From: Halomonas huangheensis
GTDB lineage: Bacteria; Pseudomonadota; Gammaproteobacteria; Pseudomonadales; Halomonadaceae
Reading direction: 5' to 3'
Assembly (NCBI RefSeq): GCF_001431725.1
Contig: NZ_CP013106.1
Location: 3,968,001-4,032,000 of the forward strand
Length of the DNA stretch: 64,000 nt
Shown: positions 36,228-45,001 of the stretch, piece by piece
Layout of the letters: every line of letters starts with the position of its first letter
Position numbering within the stretch: position 1 is the stretch's first letter
Notes under the pieces: generated by a model
What the model was told of the DNA's origin: nothing
Databases searched by the model: none
The model's input: the letters and a program-made list of their open reading frames with translations, nothing else
Translations under genes and position numbers: made by a program

Positions 36228-37567
36228 GTTCCGGCCCCCGCTTCCCCGATCTCGACGCGCTACTGCCCCGTCTCGATCAGCGCACCAACCAGGCTGAGCT
36301 GCGACCAGTCCGCGGCCGGGTCAGACGTATTCTCGGCCAACTGGTACACGCCAGTGTCGAGGGTACCGGCATCGGAGAACTGTGTTATCTGCGCGACCCT
36401 CTCAGCGGTCGTCGTGTCGCCGCTGAAGTCATCGGTTTCGAGGATGAGGATGCGATCCTTTCGCCGATTGGTGACCTGCGTGGGATGTCGACACGTGCGG
36501 AGGTCATCGCCACTGGCGCACCACAGAATGTTGCCGTGGGCGAAGCACTGCTCGGTCGAGTCATTGACCCGATGGGCACCTTTATCGACAACAAGCCATC
36601 GCCGATGAAGGACAGCATGAACAGCTACCCGGTGCATGCCGATCCCCCTGCGCCCCTGGCTCGCCAGTTGATCCAGCATCCGCTGAGTCTCGGTATTCGC
36701 GCGATCGATGGTTTGCTCACCGTGGCACGCGGCCAGCGTCTGGGCATCTTCGGCGAACCCGGTGTCGGCAAGTCATCATTGCTGTCGGCGATTGTGCGAG
36801 GCAGCGAAGCGGACGTTATCGTGCTGGGGCTAGTTGGCGAGCGCGGTCGCGAAGTTCGCGAACTACTGGATGTTCAGCTAGGCGAAGAAGCACGACGGCG
36901 TACCGTCTGCGTGGTCGCGACCTCGGATCGGCCAGCCATCGAACGTACGCGTTCGGCGATGGTGGCCACCAGCATCGCCGAGTATTTCCGTGACCAGGGA
37001 CGCGACGTACTGCTGCTGGTCGACAGCATCACCCGCTTCGCCCGAGCGCAACGCGAGATTGGCCTTGCAGCGGGCGAGCCACCAACACGCCGCGGGTTTC
37101 CTCCGTCACTGTTCGCCGCTCTGCCACGGCTGCTCGAGCGTGCAGGCCCGGGGGCGACCGGCAGCATCACTGCGCTGTACACCGTTCTCACCGAGGGCGA
37201 TGGCACCCTTGATCCGGTCAGCGAAGAAACACGCGCCATTCTCGACGGCCACATCATGCTGAGTGCCGACCTGGCACGCCGCAACCACTTCCCTGCCATT
37301 GATGTGTTGGCCAGCCGCAGCCGCTTGATGGAAACCGTGGCCGATCAGGAGCACCGCAAACTGGCGGCGCGCATGCGCGACCACCTGGCCCGATACCAGG
37401 ACGTAGAACTGCTGTTGCAGGTGGGTGAATACCAGCATGGCCAGGATGCCCGCACCGATGAAGCAGTGGACAAGCACGATGCGCTGGAAGCCTTCCTGCG
37501 CCAGACCAGCGGAGAAACCAGCAGCATGCCAGACACTCTGCAACGCATGAACGAGATCCTGTCATGA
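36224..37567 (+). CDS. sctN: T3SS ATPase SctN
   Basis: 447-residue F1-beta-like ATPase that unfolds and releases secretion substrates from chaperones. Walker A GEPGVGKSS near residue 180; Walker B RDVLLLVDSITRFARAQREI; the T3SS-specific region GFPPSLFAALPRLLERAG is intact. The true start is the ATG at 36224 overlapping sctL; an upstream in-frame ATG at 36125 lies inside sctL. Length and spacing are normal for the family. Confidence 0.97.
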   Translation: MSSGPRFPDLDALLPRLDQRTNQAELRPVRGRVRRILGQLVHASVEGTGIGELCYLRDPLSGRRVAAEVIGFEDEDAILSPIGDLRGMSTRAEVIATGAPQNVAVGEALLGRVIDPMGTFIDNKPSPMKDSMNSYPVHADPPAPLARQLIQHPLSLGIRAIDGLLTVARGQRLGIFGEPGVGKSSLLSAIVRGSEADVIVLGLVGERGREVRELLDVQLGEEARRRTVCVVATSDRPAIERTRSAMVATSIAEYFRDQGRDVLLLVDSITRFARAQREIGLAAGEPPTRRGFPPSLFAALPRLLERAGPGATGSITALYTVLTEGDGTLDPVSEETRAILDGHIMLSADLARRNHFPAIDVLASRSRLMETVADQEHRKLAARMRDHLARYQDVELLLQVGEYQHGQDARTDEAVDKHDALEAFLRQTSGETSSMPDTLQRMNEILS

Positions 37568-38040
37568 ATGACCAGCAACGACTCGAGAAGCTGATGGAAT
37601 TGCGCAAGCAGCGGCTACAACGAGCCGAACACGCCCTGCAGGAACAACGTCACCGCTGTCAGCAAAGTGCCGAACAACTCGACATGTTGAACGAGCAACG
37701 CAGTGCCCTCCGCCGTGCGTTCGATGACCAGGAGCAGCAGTGGTTCACTGCTGGCTCAGACGGCGGACTGTCGGGGCCAGAGCTCGAAGATATGCGTCAG
37801 GCCATGGCTCAGCATCAGCAGGAAGGCATGCGACTCGACGAACAGCAACGGGAACTCGATCAGCAATATCGTCAACAGCAGACTACCCGAGACGAGCGCG
37901 CCACGCAGTGGGCGAGTCGAGTCCGCGCTCATCGTGCCCTTGAGCTGCTTGAACAACGCCGCAATCGCAAGCACCAGAATCGACGCGAACTGCTTGCCGA
38001 GCTCGAAGCCGAGGATGTCCCGCCGCGAGGGGGGCGCTGA
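37564..38040 (+). CDS. sctO: T3SS central stalk protein SctO
   Basis: 158 residues, almost entirely a helical hairpin rich in Gln, Glu and Arg, as expected of FliJ/YscO proteins. The sequence begins MNDQQRLEKLMELRKQRLQR and ends in a charged stretch QRRNRKHQNRRELLAELEAE. Overlaps sctN and sctQ at stop/start codons. SctO proteins have low sequence similarity, so the call relies on coiled-coil composition and the conserved place after sctN (RhcZ in rhizobia). Confidence 0.82.
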   Translation: MNDQQRLEKLMELRKQRLQRAEHALQEQRHRCQQSAEQLDMLNEQRSALRRAFDDQEQQWFTAGSDGGLSGPELEDMRQAMAQHQQEGMRLDEQQRELDQQYRQQQTTRDERATQWASRVRAHRALELLEQRRNRKHQNRRELLAELEAEDVPPRGGR

Positions 38041-39146
38041 TGGCCGTAAGCAAGTTGACTGTTGATCGAGCATCCTACACTGCCCCCAGCCACAGCATGG
38101 AACGCCTTGAGGCTCCCCACCTGACGGTGCTGTCGCCACATACGGTACCGGTATTGAACAGCATCAGCCGACCGCGTGCACCGCTGCTGCTGCGACTCGG
38201 CGACCATCCCTTGACCTGCCGGCTGCACGGCCCAAAGCGTTCCAGCCCGGAGGCACTGACATTGGGGGTGGTGCTGGGCGATGCTCCGGCATTGCTGCGC
38301 CTGGACGACACCACACTCAAGATGCTCACCGCCCCATTGGCGCTGCAACGCGCATTGACGACCGGTAGCACTGATGTCAGCGCGATATGGCTGGAATACG
38401 CCCTGCTGGAGTGGCTCGAGCTGCTGGAACGGATGCTGGATGTCCCCATCCACTTGACCGGTATCGCTGCCCCTCCTACCGACTTCCCTATCGCACTATC
38501 GATCATGCTCGACGATAGCCAACAGTCCGGTCACCTGTGCGTATCGCTATCACCGGCAGCCGCTGAACTGCTGGCACCATGCCTCGAGCTTCACTGTCCC
38601 GTCGCCCCCAGACCCTGCTCGTCGGTGCCATGGCCAGTGCAGTGGATCGGAGGCTACCAGCACCTGGCCCTCGCCGAGGTGCGCGATCTACAACCTGGCG
38701 ATGTGGTCATGCTCAATCGCCCCGAACACGGCTCGGCAGTTCTGGTGGGAGATCACCTGGTGGCCGCCGTGACGGCGCAACACAACAGTCTGCAACTGCA
38801 ATCCCGACTTCGTCCCTCTGAACGTTATCGCCCCATGCGAGGAGATTTTCATATGGCCGCGCCAGCCAATGACACCGAGACCCCCACCCAGCCGCCGAGC
38901 CCTTCTGGCTCGGATGATACTCGGCTGGATCAGCTACCGGTGCACCTCGTGTGCGAGTTCGGCCGTCTCGAGCTTTCGCTGAGGGAGTTGCAGGAACTCA
39001 ACCAGGGCAGTGTTCTGCCACTATCACGCCCCCCCGAACAGGCTGTCGACCTGGTCATCAATGGCAAGCTCATGGGCAAGGGACGCCTGGTGGAAATCGG
39101 CGATGGACTCGGCGTCCAGATTGAAAGGCTGGCCACTGATGAGTGA
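38040..39146 (+). CDS. sctQ: T3SS C-ring/sorting platform protein SctQ
   Basis: 368 residues. The C-terminal 75 residues form the SpoA domain (LPVHLVCEFGRLELSLREL, SRPPEQAVDLVINGKLMG, GLGVQIERL). The N-terminal 250 residues include a second, less conserved SpoA-like section. A GAG-AGATTTTCATATG-like internal start near 38847-38853 (AGGAG, then ATG at 38853) could give a separate short C-terminal form (SctQ-C), as in several T3SSs. Overlaps sctO and sctR. Confidence 0.88.
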   Translation: MAVSKLTVDRASYTAPSHSMERLEAPHLTVLSPHTVPVLNSISRPRAPLLLRLGDHPLTCRLHGPKRSSPEALTLGVVLGDAPALLRLDDTTLKMLTAPLALQRALTTGSTDVSAIWLEYALLEWLELLERMLDVPIHLTGIAAPPTDFPIALSIMLDDSQQSGHLCVSLSPAAAELLAPCLELHCPVAPRPCSSVPWPVQWIGGYQHLALAEVRDLQPGDVVMLNRPEHGSAVLVGDHLVAAVTAQHNSLQLQSRLRPSERYRPMRGDFHMAAPANDTETPTQPPSPSGSDDTRLDQLPVHLVCEFGRLELSLRELQELNQGSVLPLSRPPEQAVDLVINGKLMGKGRLVEIGDGLGVQIERLATDE

Positions 39147-39795
39147 GTTTGAACCCAATCTCATCGGGATCATTGTTGTTGTTGCCTCACTCGGCCTGCT
39201 ACCGCTGGCCGTGGTGACCATGACCTCATTCCTGAAGATTGCTGTGGTGCTGTTCCTGATCCGCAATGCCCTTGGCGTGCAGCAGACACCGCCCAACCTG
39301 GTGCTGTATGGCATTGCGCTGGTGTTGACCGTGTACATCACCACACCGTTGATCGGTGACATGGTCTACCAGTTGGAAACCCACAACACCCAGGTAGGGA
39401 CCATGGAGGACATCAAGGCCACCGGCGAGGTACTGCGTGAACCGCTCAAGGAGTACCTGTCGACCTACGCCAACGAGCGTGAACGCGCCTTCTTCCTCGA
39501 CGCCACCCAGGATATCTGGTCCCAGCAAGCACGCGACAATGTACAGGATGACGACCTGGTCACGCTGATTCCGGCCTTCGTCACCTCGGAGCTGGCGCGC
39601 GCCTTCGAGATCGGCTTCCTGATCTATATCCCCTTTCTTGTCATTGACCTGATCGTTGCCAACGTTCTGATGGCGATGGGCATGGTCATGGTCGCACCGC
39701 CGTTGATCTCGGTCCCCTTGAAGATCTTCCTGTTCGTTGCTGTCGATGGCTGGTCACGACTGATGCACGGCCTGATTCTCAGCTATGGAGGATAG
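39139..39795 (+). CDS. sctR: T3SS export apparatus protein SctR
   Basis: 218 residues of the FliP/YscR family, part of the R5S4T1 export channel core. Membrane segments near residues 10-30, 50-70, 160-185 and 190-210. Conserved sections VVTMTSFLKIAVVLFLIRNA, LIPAFVTSELARAFEIGF and MAMGMVMVAPPLISVPLKI are intact. Start ATG overlaps the end of sctQ by 8 bases. Confidence 0.96.
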   Translation: MSEFEPNLIGIIVVVASLGLLPLAVVTMTSFLKIAVVLFLIRNALGVQQTPPNLVLYGIALVLTVYITTPLIGDMVYQLETHNTQVGTMEDIKATGEVLREPLKEYLSTYANERERAFFLDATQDIWSQQARDNVQDDDLVTLIPAFVTSELARAFEIGFLIYIPFLVIDLIVANVLMAMGMVMVAPPLISVPLKIFLFVAVDGWSRLMHGLILSYGG

Positions 39796-39801
39796 CCAGC
39801 G

Positions 39802-40071
39802 ATGACCGAGGATATCTTCCAGTCGGTGATGACCGATGCACTATGGACCGTGCTGCTGCTGTCTGCACCGGCATTGTTGACCGCCATTCTGATTGGCTTC
39901 GGTATCGGTCTATTGCAGGCTCTGACCCAGATTCAGGACCAGTCGCTGCCGCAGTCAGTCAAGGTCATCACCATCATGCTGGTACTGATCTTTGCCGGTC
40001 CCCTGCTGGTCGGTCAGCTCACTGGACTGACCGATCAGATACTGGACAACTTCGCCACCTGGTCACGTTAG
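39802..40071 (+). CDS. sctS: T3SS export apparatus protein SctS
   Basis: 89 residues of the FliQ/YscS family with two membrane helices and the conserved loop LLQALTQIQDQSLPQSVKVI between them. Ribosome site GGAGGATAG. Six bases after sctR and just before sctT. Core of the export channel. Confidence 0.95.
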   Translation: MTEDIFQSVMTDALWTVLLLSAPALLTAILIGFGIGLLQALTQIQDQSLPQSVKVITIMLVLIFAGPLLVGQLTGLTDQILDNFATWSR

Positions 40072-40073
40072 TC

Positions 40074-40892
40074 ATGCCCTGGGAAGATCTGATCGACGTC
40101 CTCCTCGACCAGCTGTATCCGGTCATGGCCTCGCTGGCGATCTGCATGTCGCGTGCGGTGGGCATGATCCTGATCACTCCGGCCTTCAACCGCCTGGGGT
40201 TGACCGGCCTGATTCGCTCGGCAGTGGCGATGACATTGGCCATTCCCATGATGCCAGTGGTCCTCGGCATGCTGCCCGAGCTGGATATGAGCGCTTTCAC
40301 GCTGGCGGCACTACTGCTCAAGGAGCTGTTGATCGGGGTCCTGATCGGCATGGTGTTCGGTATTCCCTTCTGGGCCGCCGAGGTTGCAGGCGAAGTCGTC
40401 GACCTGCAACGAGCCTCGACCATGGGCCAGTTGCTCGACCCCATAGGCAGCACTGAGTCCGGTGTGACCAGTACCCTGCTGGTGGTGATGCTGGTCGCAC
40501 TGTTCTTTGCCAGCGGCGGCTTCAGCATGTTGCTCGAGGGCTTCTACCGCAGCTATTCGCTGTGGCCGGTGGAGTCGATGGTGCCAACGTTGGAAACCCA
40601 CACCGCACTGGCAGTGCTCGGCTTTCTCGACCAGATCATGCGTATCGGTGTTCTGATGGTCGCGCCACTGATCATCGCCATGCTGGCCGCGGATCTGATG
40701 CTGGCATACCTCGCGCGCATGGCACCAAATCTCAACATGTTCATTCTGTCATTGCCGATCAAGAACCTGTTGTTCACTTTCCTGCTGGTGATCTACATCG
40801 TGTTCCTGGTGCCGCAGATGTTCAGTGAGCTGGACGCGCTACCGGGTTACTACCGGCATTTCGAGACACTGGTCGAGTCCACCAGAGAATAA
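40074..40892 (+). CDS. sctT: T3SS export apparatus protein SctT
   Basis: 272 residues of the FliR/YscT family with about six membrane segments. Conserved parts include GMILITPAFNRLGLTGLIRS, GEVVDLQRASTMGQLLDP and APLIIAMLAADLMLAYLARM. A longer in-frame reading starting inside sctS is not needed; the ATG at 40074 is two bases after the sctS stop. Single-copy cap subunit of the export channel. Confidence 0.95.
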   Translation: MPWEDLIDVLLDQLYPVMASLAICMSRAVGMILITPAFNRLGLTGLIRSAVAMTLAIPMMPVVLGMLPELDMSAFTLAALLLKELLIGVLIGMVFGIPFWAAEVAGEVVDLQRASTMGQLLDPIGSTESGVTSTLLVVMLVALFFASGGFSMLLEGFYRSYSLWPVESMVPTLETHTALAVLGFLDQIMRIGVLMVAPLIIAMLAADLMLAYLARMAPNLNMFILSLPIKNLLFTFLLVIYIVFLVPQMFSELDALPGYYRHFETLVESTRE

Positions 40893-40902
40893 CGAGGTTC
40901 GC

Positions 40903-41952
40903 ATGGCTCAACAGCCCAGCGAGGAAAAGACCCTACCACCATCAAAGAAGAAACTGCGGGACGCACGCCTCAAGGGTCAGGTCGACAAGAGTAACGACAT
41001 GGTCTCAGCGGTCGTCATGCTGGGCTGTACGCTGTATCTGGTGGTCAGTGTCGATGGCATGGAAGTCCGTCTGCGAGGACTGATCACGCTTACCACCCAG
41101 ATGTATACCCAGCCCTTCGACACCCTGTGGCCTCGATTGATGGCCGCAGGCCTGGAAGTGCTGGTGTGGTCGGTGTTGCCGCTGATTCTGATTACCGTGG
41201 TGGCCGCCGTACTCACCAATGTTCTCATCATGCGCGGCTTTCTGTTCTCGGTGGATCCGATCAAACCCAAGCTCGAGCACATCAATCCCGCCGAAGGGTT
41301 CAAGCGTATCTTCTCAGTGCGCGGCATCATCGAGTTCTTCAAGTCGCTGCTCAAGATCGTAACGCTCGGGGTCGCTTTCGTTGTGGTCTGCCGACTGGGG
41401 TTGCAGGCATTGATGGAATCATCTCGCTGCGGCTATGGCTGTCTTGAAGGCATATTTCTGACATTGATGAAGCCACTGGTCATCACGGCATTGGTGGTGT
41501 TCATGATCGTTGGCCTGCTGGATGTCCGCACCCAACGCTGGTTATTTCATCGCGACCAGCGCATGACCCGAACCGAACACAAGCGTGAACGCAAGGATAT
41601 GGAAGGCGACCCGGATATTCGCAAGGAACGCCAGCGTCAGCGCCGAGACATTCAGGCCTATTCATCCCGTACAGGCCTGCAACAGGCATCGATCATGATC
41701 GGCGCCGCCGGTGACTGGTTGGTGGGTATTCGCTACGTCAAAGGGGAAACACCGGTACCTACGCTAGTGTGCAAGGCATCCCCGCAGGAATCTGCCGTCT
41801 TGATGCAGAATGTCGCTCGTCATGGGTTGCCGGTGATAGAGAACCGCACGCTGGCGCAGAACATCGGCAAGCGCACCGGCAATGGCGAACCTATCCCTGA
41901 AGATTGCTTCCAACCCGTGGCGGACCTCCTTGTCGCCCGGGGAATGCTGTAA
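40903..41952 (+). CDS. sctU: T3SS switch protein SctU lacking the NPTH motif
   Basis: 349 residues of the FlhB/YscU family. Four membrane segments in residues 30-210, preceded by the typical basic start PPSKKKLRDARLKGQVDKSN. In the cytoplasmic domain the order is normal (VGIRYVKGETPVP, then GLPVIENRTLAQNI). The autocleavage motif NPTH, expected just before VGIRY, is replaced by AAGD (41704-41715). The codons read clearly, with no frameshift nearby. ATG after ACGAGG. Last T3SS gene. Without NPTH the usual self-cleavage and substrate switch should not occur. Confidence 0.95.
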   Translation: MAQQPSEEKTLPPSKKKLRDARLKGQVDKSNDMVSAVVMLGCTLYLVVSVDGMEVRLRGLITLTTQMYTQPFDTLWPRLMAAGLEVLVWSVLPLILITVVAAVLTNVLIMRGFLFSVDPIKPKLEHINPAEGFKRIFSVRGIIEFFKSLLKIVTLGVAFVVVCRLGLQALMESSRCGYGCLEGIFLTLMKPLVITALVVFMIVGLLDVRTQRWLFHRDQRMTRTEHKRERKDMEGDPDIRKERQRQRRDIQAYSSRTGLQQASIMIGAAGDWLVGIRYVKGETPVPTLVCKASPQESAVLMQNVARHGLPVIENRTLAQNIGKRTGNGEPIPEDCFQPVADLLVARGML

Positions 41953-42623
41953 ATGCTGTAATCCGAGAACTGCCGTAATCCCGCGATTATTCACTTGTTC
42001 AAGCATATTGAAACCAGTTGCCGAATATTCGATAAACGAATACATTTATTCCACAATAAAAGCACCTTGAAAAATTCAAGGACCCGTTACCAGGAGCCTT
42101 TCAAGCGTTATTCTCTATTCCTCCCCCCGAGACATCCCTCTTATCCCCCACAGACATCCCACTCATCCCTTTCACCTTCATTACAAGACGCCGTTTAAAA
42201 CAACACACTCTGTACAGAGAAACCTTTACAACAACAAAAAGACACTAAACATCAATCATATAACACTGTTCAGAAACCATTAATTCAACATGAATAAAAC
42301 ATTAACCACGATGTAAGGTTGCAGAAAGAAAACCTCTGCTACCGTGCAGGCTGTCGTCATCAATAGTCGAATCCACAAGATATCGGCTGGCGAAGATCAT
42401 CAAGGTGGAGATCCCAATACGATGACAAGAGTTCTCGTCATTGCTGACGAGAAAATCATTCTCGACGTACTGTTCTCGACATACTGTTCTCGACGTACTG
42501 CCGTAAATCACCGCAACCAGATATTCAACCCACCAGGCCGTCGAGGAATGACCGCTTGTTCTCTGTCTGGTCGCCATACAGTGACCCGTACTGTCGACCA
42601 CCATTTCAGCAAGGATGCATGTA
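41953..42623. other. AT-rich region after the secretion operon, with palindrome and tandem repeat
   Basis: About 670 bases with no credible gene. It contains the palindrome CCTTGAAAAATTCAAGG (42065-42081), long AT-rich stretches to 42310, and a 14-nt tandem repeat at 42461-42502. The promoter for the carbonic anhydrase gene must lie in the right part. No classic terminator for sctU is visible unless the 7-bp palindrome serves. Confidence 0.6.
42461..42502. repeat. 14-nt tandem repeat (3 units) before the carbonic anhydrase gene
   Basis: CTCGACGTACTGTT, CTCGACATACTGTT and CTCGACGTACTGCC stand head to tail. Same unit length as the arrays at 6088 and 58669, though different in sequence. Confidence 0.9.
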
Positions 42624-43382
42624 ATGAACACACCTGACGAAAATCAGCCCTTGAGCGCTGACGAAGCCCTGATGACTCTGATTCAGGGATTGCAGAGTTT
42701 TCGCCGTGATGTCTATCCGCAGCAGCGAGAGCTGTTCAAGCGCCTCGCCAACACCCAGCAGCCGCGCATCATGTTCATCACCTGCGCCGACTCGCGCATC
42801 GTGCTGGAGCTGATCACCCAAAGTGAGCCGGGATCGCTGTTCGTCACGCGCAATGTCGGCAACGTGGTGCCGCCCTATGGCCAGATGAACGGTGGCGTGT
42901 CCAGCGCCATCGAATACGCAGTACTCGGCCTGGGAGTGCAACACATCATCGTCTGCGGCCATTCCGATTGCGGTGCCATGAAGGCTGTGCTCAACCCCGC
43001 CAGCCAGGACAGCATGCCAACCGTAAAAGCCTGGCTACGTCATACGGATGCCGCGCGCAGTGTCGTGGAAAGCCACTGCAGCTGTGGTCCCCATAAAACC
43101 CAGGCCCCCCATAAAACCCAGGCCCCCCATGAAACCCAAGGCCCCCATGAAACCCTGAAAGTACTGACGGAAGAGAACGTCGTGGCACAGCTCAACCACC
43201 TGCGCACTCACCCTTCCGTCGCCGCACGCCTGGCCACCAGACAGCTCAGTATCCATGGCTGGGTCTATGACATCGAGAGCTGCACCATTCGCACCTATGA
43301 CGCCAGCGCGCGCCAGTTCGTGCCATTGGATGGCAATAGCCTGCCGGCAGCGAGTCCTCAGTCGCGTCACGAATGCGCCTGA
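42624..43382 (+). CDS. Beta-carbonic anhydrase with a Pro-His repeat insert
   Basis: Interconverts carbon dioxide and bicarbonate in the cytoplasm. Zinc ligands are seen in ITCADSR (Cys, with the Asp-Arg pair) and CGHSDCGAMK (His and Cys). The 252-residue protein has an insert of about 24 residues built from four six-residue units (PHKTQA twice, PHETQG, PHETLK), encoded by an 18-nt tandem repeat, at residues 156-178; the usual family has a short loop here. ATG at 42624 was preferred because AAGGA precedes it by eight bases. It is 49 bases ahead of a SulP transporter, suggesting a joint role in bicarbonate supply. Confidence 0.92.
   Translation: MNTPDENQPLSADEALMTLIQGLQSFRRDVYPQQRELFKRLANTQQPRIMFITCADSRIVLELITQSEPGSLFVTRNVGNVVPPYGQMNGGVSSAIEYAVLGLGVQHIIVCGHSDCGAMKAVLNPASQDSMPTVKAWLRHTDAARSVVESHCSCGPHKTQAPHKTQAPHETQGPHETLKVLTEENVVAQLNHLRTHPSVAARLATRQLSIHGWVYDIESCTIRTYDASARQFVPLDGNSLPAASPQSRHECA
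43088..43158 (+). repeat. 18-nt in-frame tandem repeat in the carbonic anhydrase gene
   Basis: Four units of 18 bases (CCCCATAAAACCCAGGC-type), the first two nearly identical and the last two drifted. It encodes the Pro-His-Lys/Glu-Thr repeat. Copy number may vary between strains. Confidence 0.92.
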
Positions 43383-43431
43383 TATCCCGTTTCTCCTTGT
43401 CTTCTGACCCAATCATTCTGGAGAGAGCCTC

Positions 43432-44952
43432 ATGACTGCTTTCCGCACATTGCCGCGCGATGGACTCGCCTCCGTGGTGGTCTTTCTTGTCGCTCTGCCC
43501 CTGTGCATGGGTATTGCCATCGCCTCCGGCATGCCACCAGCAAAAGGGCTGATCACCGGCATCATCGGTGGACTCATCGTCGGTTTCCTGTCCGGCTCGC
43601 CGCTGCAGGTCAGCGGTCCAGCCGCCGGCCTGGCGGTGCTGGTGTTCGAGCTGGTCAATACCCACGGTATGGCCGCGCTTGGTCCGGTACTGCTGATGGC
43701 TGGTCTGATTCAGTTGCTGGCCGGCATGCTGCGTCTCGGTAGCTGGTTTCGTGTCACGGCACCGGCAGTGGTATCCGGCATGCTGGCAGGTATCGGCATC
43801 CTGATCGTGCTATCGCAGATACATGTGATGATCGACGCCAAACCACTGGCCTCCGGCCTCGACAACCTGCTGGCGTTCCCTGGCGCGCTGATGCAGGTGT
43901 TCCACTTCAATGATGGCGGCAGTGCATTCGCTGCGGGCCTGATCGGCATCGGTACCATCGCCTGCATGTGGTTGTGGGATCGCTATCGTCCCAAAGCGTT
44001 GAGATTCCTTCCCGGGGCACTGATCGGCGTATGCCTCGCGACTCTACTCAGCATGTGGCTGGCATTGCCGATCACTCGCGTCGAGCTGCCGGAGAATCTG
44101 GGCACTGCCATCGACTGGATCAGCCCTCAGGCGCTCAGCACTCTCGCAGACCCGCAGTTGCTGGTGGCCGCACTGGCCATGGCCTTCATCGCCAGCGCCG
44201 AAACACTGCTGTCTGCCGCTGCCGTGGACCGCATGCACTCGGGCCCTCGTTCGCAGTTCAATCGTGAACTCTCCGCGCAAGGTGTCGGTAACATACTGTG
44301 TGGCGCGCTGGGTGCATTACCAATGACCGGCGTCATCGTGCGCAGCTCGGCCAATGTGCAGGCGGGAGCCGTCAGCCGTACGTCAGCCATTCTCCACGGC
44401 CTGTGGTTACTGGCGCTGGTGTCTCTGCTGCCGAGCGTGCTGCAGAGCATCCCGATCGCCAGCCTCGGTGGCGTGCTGGTCTACACCGGCTTCAAGCTGG
44501 TCAATCCGGCGGCGCTGCGTAATCTGAGGCAGTTCGGGCGTATCCCGATGCTGATCTATATCGCCACTGCGCTGTGTATCGTGATGACCGACCTGCTTAC
44601 CGGGGTGCTGACCGGCTTTGCGCTGACGCTATTGAAGCTGCTGTGGAGTGCTTCGAAGCTGCGCATCAAGGTAGTGCACACCGAACCCGGTCAGGCCGAG
44701 TTGCATCTGCGCGGTGCCGCCACCTTCCTCGGTGTACCACGACTGTCGCAGGAACTCGCCGCGATCGAGCCCAGCACTCAGGTATACATCTGCATGGACC
44801 GACTCAGCTACATCGACCATGCCTGCATCGAGTTGCTGGAGGACTGGGGACGTTCGGCCCGCCTCCATGGCGGCGGGCTGGAAATCCGCCGCACAGCGCT
44901 GAAGCAACGCGTGGAGGGACGGCGGCGCAGAGCACTGGCAGCCACCGGTTGA
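43432..44952 (+). CDS. SulP-family anion (probably bicarbonate) transporter with STAS domain
   Basis: 506 residues. Ten or more membrane segments with the SulP start DGLASVVVFLVALPLCMGIA and the inner repeat around SGPAAGLAVLVFEL. The C-terminal STAS domain spans about residues 410-500 (VYICMDRLSYIDHACIELLE). SulP proteins next to carbonic anhydrases are regarded as bicarbonate transporters (BicA-like); sulfate is the main alternative. Starts 49 bases after the carbonic anhydrase stop, with GGAGAG as ribosome site. No terminator of its own on the plus strand apart from the shared hairpin at 45002. Confidence 0.88.
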   Translation: MTAFRTLPRDGLASVVVFLVALPLCMGIAIASGMPPAKGLITGIIGGLIVGFLSGSPLQVSGPAAGLAVLVFELVNTHGMAALGPVLLMAGLIQLLAGMLRLGSWFRVTAPAVVSGMLAGIGILIVLSQIHVMIDAKPLASGLDNLLAFPGALMQVFHFNDGGSAFAAGLIGIGTIACMWLWDRYRPKALRFLPGALIGVCLATLLSMWLALPITRVELPENLGTAIDWISPQALSTLADPQLLVAALAMAFIASAETLLSAAAVDRMHSGPRSQFNRELSAQGVGNILCGALGALPMTGVIVRSSANVQAGAVSRTSAILHGLWLLALVSLLPSVLQSIPIASLGGVLVYTGFKLVNPAALRNLRQFGRIPMLIYIATALCIVMTDLLTGVLTGFALTLLKLLWSASKLRIKVVHTEPGQAELHLRGAATFLGVPRLSQELAAIEPSTQVYICMDRLSYIDHACIELLEDWGRSARLHGGGLEIRRTALKQRVEGRRRRALAATG

Positions 44953-45001
44953 TGCGTCGTCGCAGGCCACGGCCTGGACATGACAGGCCAGCGTAAAAAG
45001 G

